This document shows positions 6,010-11,279 of a DNA stretch of 11,279 nucleotides, in pieces (within the stretch, counting starts at the first letter, position 1; every line of letters begins with the position of its first letter). This DNA comes from UMGS1474 sp050946775 (GTDB taxonomy: Bacteria > Bacillota > Clostridia > Oscillospirales > Acutalibacteraceae), in assembly GCA_050946775.1 (NCBI GenBank), contig JBMNVL010000063.1, positions 1 through 11,279 on the forward strand, given 5' to 3'. Under the pieces are notes generated by a model. It saw nothing but the letters and a program-made list of their open reading frames with translations, did not search any database and was not told the origin of the DNA. The translations under genes were made by a program, and so were the position numbers.

Positions 6010-9000
6010 TCAGAACGTCGCGTCGGCCACGATAGCGCCGCCCAAGGTGTTGGCGCTGAAGTAGGCAGTACCGTCGACGATGACGTACGCGATGGCGTAA
6101 CGGTTCTTACCGCTGGTGACGTTGCGCAGACCCACCATGAACTGCCGGTTGGCGGTGGTGGAGCTGGAGGCCACCCGCACGTAATCCTTGCCGTCAACGC
6201 CGGCCGCAAAGCCGCCGGTGCGCACCGCGTCGAGTTTCGCCGTGTTGGGAGCGAAGACGATGCCGTACTCGTCGATGGTCGCGGCAGCGGGCACGTAGAT
6301 CTGGCCGATGGCGGTGAAGGTCAGCTTGCCGTTGTCGAGAACGGTGGTGTAGCCCTTCTTCATGGAGACCTGGATTTCATCCGCGGTCGCCTCGCTGCCG
6401 CCGTAGACGGCTTCGATCGTGTTGTCGCCGCTGACGTAGAAGGTGTAGGTGGTGTCGAAGCCGACCACCATGCCGTCCAGCTTCCAGTAGGAGAAGCCGG
6501 CGCCGGTCGCGGTCACGGTGACGCGATCGTCAAACTTCGCGGTGAAGGAGGTGGTGTCGACCGTCGCACCCTTGAGCTTGGCGGTCATGTCGCCGACCAG
6601 CGTCACGGTGAAGTTGTCGCTCGCGGCATCCTGCACGTAGCTGGCGGTAACCGTCGCGGTGGTGCCTTCGTTGATGGCGATGGCCAGCGCATCGGCGTCC
6701 ACATCCCACGCGGAGAAGGTGTAACCGTAGATGACCGGGGCTTTCACATTGCTCAGCGCGGTGGCGGCGTCATCCGCCTTGATCACCTGCATGTCGAAGT
6801 AATTGTTGCTCTTGCCGTAGAAGAAGACCACGGCTTCGTCGTCCTTGACGAAGTAGGCGGTAGCGTTCTGCTTGCCGTCGGCCGTCGCGGTGGGATTGGC
6901 CTCGGTGGTCCACTGGCCGTTGATGGTCCAGCCGGCCAGGGTGTAGCCATCCGCCGGATGGGCGACCAGGGTATCCTCGGTGCCGCTCAGCAGACCGCCG
7001 GTCAACTCGACGTAGCCGTTGCCGACCACGTTCAGTTTACCGAAGTTCTTCTCGGCCGTGGTGTCCACGATCCGGGCGTTGGAGATGGTGAACTGATAGC
7101 TCTTCTTCGTTGCGCCGTTACCGTCTTCCTTCGCATAGCCGAACACGCGGGCATCCTTGAGGTTGGACAGGGAAGCGTAGTTAACCAAGCTGACCTCGAT
7201 CGCGTTGTCGCCGATGGGCCAGGTTTTCTCCGCCAGCACACGGGTCACTTCGTTATCGGCGTTGCGCAGTTCCACATAAGAGCTTCTGGTATCCACGGTG
7301 GTGACGCCCTCAGGAATTTCAGTAGTGCCGTTTTCGTCATGCAGATTCAGGTTGAAGCGCATGACGAGATTGTCAGCTTTATAACCGGACAGATCACTAA
7401 CAGCGTCGTTCGACCAGCTGCGCTCAATGTAGCCCTTGCCGGTGCCGGAATTGCCGTTGAGCCCTTCAAAGACCTTGACCACATGGCCGACAGCCGTCAG
7501 CGCCGCTTTCGCGGTGTCGATAGCGTTCTGGGCCGCTTCCAGTTCCGCGTAGGTGGGATCTTCCTTGGCCAGCACGACAAGCGCGTCGGCCTGCGCCTGC
7601 CGGTAAGCGGTCAGCGCCGCGCCTTCAACATACACGCCGGTCGCGGTGGCCGCTTCTTCCAGAGCCGCCGCCATCTTCTCTTTGGTGGTATCGATCACGC
7701 GGGCGTTGGCGATGGTGAAGACGAAGTGGTTCGCGTCCTCATTCAGCTCGTTGAAGTTGACCCACATGAGGATATCGCGCACCAGGCCGTCTTCGTTGGT
7801 GCTGCCGTTGGCGGACAGTAGCGGGATCTCATAAGAATTGACCTTGGAGGTATCCAGCGTGGTAAACGGCTGGCTGAATTCGATGCTGCGCTCTTTCCCG
7901 TCGGGATCTTCGCGGTCGCTCCATTTACGGATCGCCAGCCGCATGCCGCCGGAACGGGTCAGGGTATCGGGCAGGGTGTAGCCCTCTTTCGCGGACACCG
8001 ACAGATCAAAGCAAACAACCAGATTTTCGAGGTTGCGTTTGGAAATGTCGACCGTGCCCTGATCGGCGGTGCGCCAGTCGGCGTAGAAGCCGCGGGCGTT
8101 GCTGTCATAGGTCTTATTCCACGCACTGAAGGTCATCACGTCGCGGCCGACCGGCGCCAGCAGAGCTTTCGCTGCGGTCATCGCCGCGATGGCGTCTTCC
8201 GCCTGGCTCAGATCCACGAACTGATACACCGGGTACCACTGGTCGTAGACCGCCTGATAGGCTGCCAGAGAAGCGGCGGTGTATTCACCGGTCAGCGGCT
8301 TGAAGGCCTCGGCCAAAGCGGCAACGTCAGCGGTGTTGGTGGTGTCCACAATGGCCACGTTGCGCAACTCAAAGGTGGCGCCGGGGTTGGAAGTCAAGCC
8401 GCGCAGATCGTTGTACTGGAACAGAGCAAAGGTGTTGATCGCACTCAAGTCGGTTTCAGCGGTGATGCCGAAATCGCTCAGCGGGATATACACCGCGCCC
8501 CACTCGCCGGATTTGAAGCTGCTGTTGGAGAAGGTACCGTTTTTCTGGAAGCTGTTCAGCTTCAGGTTACCGTTGACCATGGTCTTGGAGCAATCGGCCA
8601 CTCCGTCGTCACGGGTGACGCGATACTCGATGCGCAGCGCCAGTTTGGAGAAGTCCTCTCCGCCGGTGATGGTGTTGCTGGTCACGGCAATGCTCTGGTT
8701 CATACCGTGCTGGCCGTTGATACCGGTGTTGTACCAGGACTTGATCGCTTCCGGCGCGCCGAACTGGACGTACTCGGCCACGATCGGCACAAACTGGGCT
8801 TTCGCCGCGTCCACCTGAGCGAGAAGGGCGTTCTTCTGCATCAGGGTGGCGTTGGGATCGGCCATCAGCGCCTGGGCGTCAGCCTGCAGCGCCAGATACG
8901 CCGCGGTGGAATCCGCGGTGTATTTGCCGGGGGTGACGTAAGCGTTCGCCACGTCGGCGATCTGCGCGTCAACCGTTTCCAGCGTTTTGTTGATGATGCG

Positions 9001-10800
9001 TACATTTTCCAGCGTGCAGTAAACCGGAATATCCGTATTACTTGCAGAACCATTTTCGCGCAGATCTTGGTTCATGTTTACAAAAATAATGCTACTGCGG
9101 ACGTTGGACCAATTCATATCTTTGCGGTCGCCCGTATTTTGAGTGCTATCATCCAGCCAGCACTCCATTTCATAGACGACTTTGCTGCCGTCTTCCGATA
9201 CCGTTTTGTTCAAGGTATTCATGGTAAAGGAATCCGAACGGCATTCCCCGGATACACCGTCGGGGCGATCGCCGTCAGCAGCGCGCAAACGAATCTGCAC
9301 GTTTTTCATCACAGTACCAATATCGGGTACCGTGATGTCGCCGGTGTAGGCGGCGTTTTTCTCCAGTGTAACTTTCATCGTAGCATAGAGATTAGCGCCA
9401 AGGACGTTTTCTCCCGAGCCAAACGTGAGGTCTGTGCCAGGTACGTCAGCGTTGTTCCAGTTGTACCAATATTGATTACGACCAACATCGGCAACCTTTT
9501 TCATGTACTCTTGACTACTAAACCGCATTACCTCATACGAGACGTCGCGGAAATTGGTCAGCGCCGCCTTGGCGTCGTTCAATTCGTTCAGCGCGGTCGT
9601 CACGTCAGCGTAAGTGGTATCAGTGTCTTTGAGCACCGCGATCGCCGCCGCCAGCTTGGCTTCAAATACCTCCGCATTGGCGTCCTGTGCATAGGTATAG
9701 GATTTTGCCGCCGCAACAGTTTTTTGCAACGCATCATAGTCATTGTAGGTAATCTTGATGTTTTTGACGTGGGTAGTGAAACCGGGGTTGGTCTGCACAC
9801 CGCCCACCGACGCGTCGTTGTAGTTGAAGCCAAAGATCCGGTTGATGCCGGAAGGAGTCAACTCCGCCGGGTACGAAGACAGCGGAATGCTGATGTGATG
9901 CCAGGTATCTTTCGCGGAGATTTTGCCGCTCAGATAACTGCTCTGGCCGTTGCGTTCGTTGGGATCGTACAACCGTACGTTACCGTTGACAATTTTGTTG
10001 GGAGCGAAGTCAGCGTTGTCGCTGGTGTACATAATATCGAACTGCAGGGTCAGATCGTCCCGGGTCATGTCCGTGGTCAGACCGTTGTAAAAAATGTTGG
10101 TGCTGGGGACACTGGTGACGGTATGGCTGCCGTCGTTGTTGACCGCGGTCTGTTCCGCATCATAAGGAGAGCCGAAGGTGGCGACTTCTTCCTTGATGGT
10201 GCCGTTGGCGTTGCGGGACATATCCACCACATAGACGTTGCGATAGGTGATGGACGCGCCGTGCAGACGGTCGTCGGCGGTCAGACCGCTTCCGGCCACC
10301 CGCTCGGGATGGTTGTAGATGTTGAACTGCACCGTTTTGATGTCGCTGTAGGCGTAGCCCGCCAGCGGAATAGCTACTTTCATCCACTCGTCATTTTCAC
10401 GACCGGACTTGGGCAGCCAGGTGGTGATCAGATGACCGGGGTTGAAGTTGGACCCTTCCGAGGGCATGACAACGGTGCTGCCATCGTCCAAAGCAGCCTG
10501 CAGCCACTCGCCGTCGGTGAAGCCATAGTCCTGGTGGACCTTGATCTCCGCCACGATGGCGTAGTTGCCGGCCGCTTTGTCCAGGGTGATCACCGGATCC
10601 AGATTGTTGAACTGGCGTCCGATGAAGTCACCGCCGTTGACGGTGGTCTTCGTCTCGCCTTCGTAGACGACGCCGACAACCTGTCCGAGATCGGACGTAG
10701 GCGTCGCTTCGTCCGCCGCCGCGCCGTAGGGCAGGGCGAACATGGTGGCCAGCATCAGCACGGTGCTGATAACGGCCAGCAGACGTTTGCTCCTTCTCAT
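6010..10800 (-). CDS. Large secreted modular protein: six beta-sandwich modules, FIVAR-like helices, InlB-type repeats
   Basis: 1596 residues. The start at 10800 follows GGGAGG (10808-10813) with 7-nt spacing; the ATG five codons upstream overlaps that site. Parts: signal peptide (1-29, MRRSKRLL, cleavage near GAAA-D); beta-sandwich modules at about 38-195, 203-352, 421-605, 674-820, 885-1038 and 1105-1248; FIVAR-like helical segments of about 60 residues after modules two to five (355-416, 608-670, 823-882, 1040-1102); three InlB B-repeat-like units (1253-1466) with the hallmark GYTLAGW, GYTFSAW and GFSYW; and a C-terminal all-beta domain (about 1470-1596, FMVGLRNV, RYAIAYVIVDG). No LPXTG, SLH, dockerin, recognisable cohesin or catalytic motif is visible. 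It is likely a cell-surface or matrix protein that binds carbohydrate or other proteins. It is the first gene of a two-gene unit and has a leader of about 93 nt. The modular layout is clear; the function is inferred. Confidence 0.88.
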   Translation of the reverse strand: MRRSKRLLAVISTVLMLATMFALPYGAAADEATPTSDLGQVVGVVYEGETKTTVNGGDFIGRQFNNLDPVITLDKAAGNYAIVAEIKVHQDYGFTDGEWLQAALDDGSTVVMPSEGSNFNPGHLITTWLPKSGRENDEWMKVAIPLAGYAYSDIKTVQFNIYNHPERVAGSGLTADDRLHGASITYRNVYVVDMSRNANGTIKEEVATFGSPYDAEQTAVNNDGSHTVTSVPSTNIFYNGLTTDMTRDDLTLQFDIMYTSDNADFAPNKIVNGNVRLYDPNERNGQSSYLSGKISAKDTWHHISIPLSSYPAELTPSGINRIFGFNYNDASVGGVQTNPGFTTHVKNIKITYNDYDALQKTVAAAKSYTYAQDANAEVFEAKLAAAIAVLKDTDTTYADVTTALNELNDAKAALTNFRDVSYEVMRFSSQEYMKKVADVGRNQYWYNWNNADVPGTDLTFGSGENVLGANLYATMKVTLEKNAAYTGDITVPDIGTVMKNVQIRLRAADGDRPDGVSGECRSDSFTMNTLNKTVSEDGSKVVYEMECWLDDSTQNTGDRKDMNWSNVRSSIIFVNMNQDLRENGSASNTDIPVYCTLENVRIINKTLETVDAQIADVANAYVTPGKYTADSTAAYLALQADAQALMADPNATLMQKNALLAQVDAAKAQFVPIVAEYVQFGAPEAIKSWYNTGINGQHGMNQSIAVTSNTITGGEDFSKLALRIEYRVTRDDGVADCSKTMVNGNLKLNSFQKNGTFSNSSFKSGEWGAVYIPLSDFGITAETDLSAINTFALFQYNDLRGLTSNPGATFELRNVAIVDTTNTADVAALAEAFKPLTGEYTAASLAAYQAVYDQWYPVYQFVDLSQAEDAIAAMTAAKALLAPVGRDVMTFSAWNKTYDSNARGFYADWRTADQGTVDISKRNLENLVVCFDLSVSAKEGYTLPDTLTRSGGMRLAIRKWSDREDPDGKERSIEFSQPFTTLDTSKVNSYEIPLLSANGSTNEDGLVRDILMWVNFNELNEDANHFVFTIANARVIDTTKEKMAAALEEAATATGVYVEGAALTAYRQAQADALVVLAKEDPTYAELEAAQNAIDTAKAALTAVGHVVKVFEGLNGNSGTGKGYIERSWSNDAVSDLSGYKADNLVMRFNLNLHDENGTTEIPEGVTTVDTRSSYVELRNADNEVTRVLAEKTWPIGDNAIEVSLVNYASLSNLKDARVFGYAKEDGNGATKKSYQFTISNARIVDTTAEKNFGKLNVVGNGYVELTGGLLSGTEDTLVAHPADGYTLAGWTINGQWTTEANPTATADGKQNATAYFVKDDEAVVFFYGKSNNYFDMQVIKADDAATALSNVKAPVIYGYTFSAWDVDADALAIAINEGTTATVTASYVQDAASDNFTVTLVGDMTAKLKGATVDTTSFTAKFDDRVTVTATGAGFSYWKLDGMVVGFDTTYTFYVSGDNTIEAVYGGSEATADEIQVSMKKGYTTVLDNGKLTFTAIGQIYVPAAATIDEYGIVFAPNTAKLDAVRTGGFAAGVDGKDYVRVASSSTTANRQFMVGLRNVTSGKNRYAIAYVIVDGTAYFSANTLGGAIVADATF
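6403..7044 (-). repeat. Three InlB B-repeat-like units
   Basis: Codes for residues 1253-1466. Three units of about 65-72 residues each carry the GY/GF-x(2-3)-W signature near the middle (GYTLAGWTING, GYTFSAWDVD, GFSYWKLDG) and end in a strand such as ATAYFVKD, ATVTASYVQD or NTIEAVYGG. These belong to the InlB B-repeat / bacterial repeat superfamily, beta-grasp-like stalk modules of surface proteins. The copies are divergent. Confidence 0.75.
7057..10194 (-). repeat. Tandem beta-sandwich plus FIVAR-like modules
   Basis: Codes for residues 203-1248: five consecutive beta modules of 145-185 residues, the first four each followed by a helical segment of about 60 residues. Recurring landmarks are TRDDx, (K/T)xVNGNxxL, WxxxxIPLS, a hydrophobic strand ending in YND or a similar turn, and a closing strand NxxIVDTT. 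The helical parts have the FIVAR look (YTADSTAAYLALQADAQAL, YTAASLAAYQAVYDQWYPV). An earlier beta module at residues 38-195 lacks the helices. Copies are strongly diverged, so this is protein-level repetition, not DNA repetition. Confidence 0.78.
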
Positions 10801-10865
10801 AAAATTTCCTCCCATTTCTTTTTTCGGAAACGGCCGTTTGAGCGCCGTCCGCTTCCGATTTTATG

Positions 10866-10890
10866 ATATAATATATCCAATATATTATAT
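10866..10890 (-). promoter_or_regulatory. AT-only hairpin at the 5' end of the large-protein mRNA
   Basis: Two perfect 11-bp arms (ATATAATATAT at 10866-10876 and its complement at 10880-10890) around a 3-nt loop. The predicted transcription start is near 10893, so the hairpin would form within the first few nucleotides of the mRNA. A 5'-terminal stem is a known way to slow RNA decay. Alternatively the TATAAT inside it may be a second -10 element; its -35 region is poor. Confidence 0.55.
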
Positions 10891-10899
10891 TCACTCATC

Positions 10900-10927
10900 A
10901 TTATAGCGCTTTTTCCGAAAATGTAAA
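10900..10927 (-). promoter_or_regulatory. SigA promoter of the 1596-residue protein gene
   Basis: Read on the minus strand: -35 TTTACA (10922-10927), a 16-bp spacer and a perfect -10 TATAAT (10900-10905). Predicted start near 10893 and a leader of about 93 nt, longer than those of the two neighbouring units. Nothing clearly operator-like overlaps it. Confidence 0.8.
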
Positions 10928-11057
10928 GTACCCGATCGAAAATTAAGCGTTTTAACCAATAATTTCCTCTTATGTATATGCAAAAAGTCCGTCCGCGATC
11001 CCTCCCTTTCACCGGCTTTCCCGCAACCGCATAGGGTGGAGAGCGGGAGGTGGCGAT

Positions 11058-11279
11058 ATGCGGAAAAAAGGAGGGCGAAAACGGCCGGTTTTTCTCGCGC
11101 TGGCGGCGGTGGCGGCGATGCTGATCGGCAGCGTGATTTGGGTCGACGCGCGGGTGAAGGACCGGATGGCCGATTACGGGCCGATCCACGCCAAAACCGT
11201 CTGCACCGGCGCCATCAACGAGGCGGTCAGCGCGCTTTTGAGCGAGGAGCGGCCGGCGTATGCCGATCTGGTAAAAATG
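11058..11279 (+). CDS. yunB: Sporulation protein YunB-like (5' end only)
   Basis: The first 74 codons of a protein cut by the window edge. GGGAGG (to 11050) lies 7 nt before the ATG. The N-terminus is basic (MRKKGGRKRP) and is followed by one membrane segment (residues 11-29, VFLALAAVAA and onward), typical of a type II membrane anchor. Next come YGPIHAKTVCTGAINEAV and YADLVKM, which match the conserved start of YunB, where IxxIAxxKxxxxATxAINxAV is the signature. In Bacillus subtilis YunB is made in the mother cell under SigE and is needed for normal spore formation; its biochemical role is not settled. The gene diverges from the large surface-protein gene. The identification rests on this one signature because the C-terminal domain is missing, so it could be another membrane-anchored protein with a similar start. 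Confidence 0.7.
   Translation, partial: MRKKGGRKRPVFLALAAVAAMLIGSVIWVDARVKDRMADYGPIHAKTVCTGAINEAVSALLSEERPAYADLVKM

Noticed and set aside
6010..10800. Cohesin domains in the giant protein
   Set aside because: Looked for because of the neighbouring dockerins, but no module shows the cohesin strand pattern I would expect, and the same module occurs in the dockerin-bearing enzyme.
8707..10866. Plus-strand open frame of 719 codons antisense to the giant gene
   Set aside because: Same explanation: a shadow frame in GC-biased DNA. The minus strand has signal peptide, modules, ribosome site and promoter.
10821..10921. 10-bp inverted repeat TTTTCGGAAA / TTTCCGAAAA about 80 nt apart
   Set aside because: One arm lies in the promoter spacer and one in the leader, so they cannot pair in the mRNA; short T/A-flanked repeats of this size arise by chance.
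10952..10980. Possible plus-strand promoter for yunB (TTAACC, 17 bp, TATATG)
   Set aside because: Both hexamers match the SigA consensus poorly, and a SigE promoter would be expected for yunB; a CATAGGGT near 11030 is also too weak a SigE -10 match without a -35.

Overview
The window looks like chromosomal DNA from a GC-rich (about 58-60% in coding parts), spore-forming anaerobic Firmicute, probably an uncultured Oscillospirales/Ruminococcaceae-type clostridium. The reasons are Gram-positive style AGGAGG ribosome sites, AT-rich intergenic gaps with near-consensus SigA promoters, two secreted proteins with dockerin-like domains, and the start of a gene resembling the sporulation gene yunB. The taxonomic call is an inference.

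Layout. At the left edge is the 3' end of a plus-strand aminoglycoside-phosphotransferase-family kinase (1-327). A perfect hairpin (338-383) separates it from a convergent block of four minus-strand genes in three transcription units, read right to left. (i) A 1596-residue secreted modular protein (10800-6010) is followed closely by a 41-residue acidic small protein with a TTG start (5977-5852); a terminator ends this unit at about 5800. (ii) A 1135-residue secreted GH43-family glycosidase (5689-2282) carries an internal dockerin, discoidin/CBM32, FN3 and C-terminal CBM6/35-like modules. (iii) A 577-residue secreted protein (2129-396) has a duplicated beta-solenoid-like body and a dockerin. 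Each unit has its own recognisable promoter. At the right edge, a divergent plus-strand gene begins at 11058 and is probably yunB.

How the genes may work together. All three large minus-strand products have signal peptides and are built from extracellular modules. The GH43 enzyme should cleave arabinose- or xylose-containing plant polysaccharide. The two dockerins suggest docking to a cohesin-bearing scaffold, but no cohesin is recognisable here. The 1596-residue protein and the N-terminus of the GH43 enzyme share an undescribed-looking beta-sandwich module of about 150 residues followed by FIVAR-like helices. This links the proteins physically or evolutionarily and is the most interesting feature of the window, together with the small protein and the systematic change at position 5 of all four dockerin calcium loops. 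I see no tRNA, rRNA, CRISPR array, insertion sequence or phage genes.
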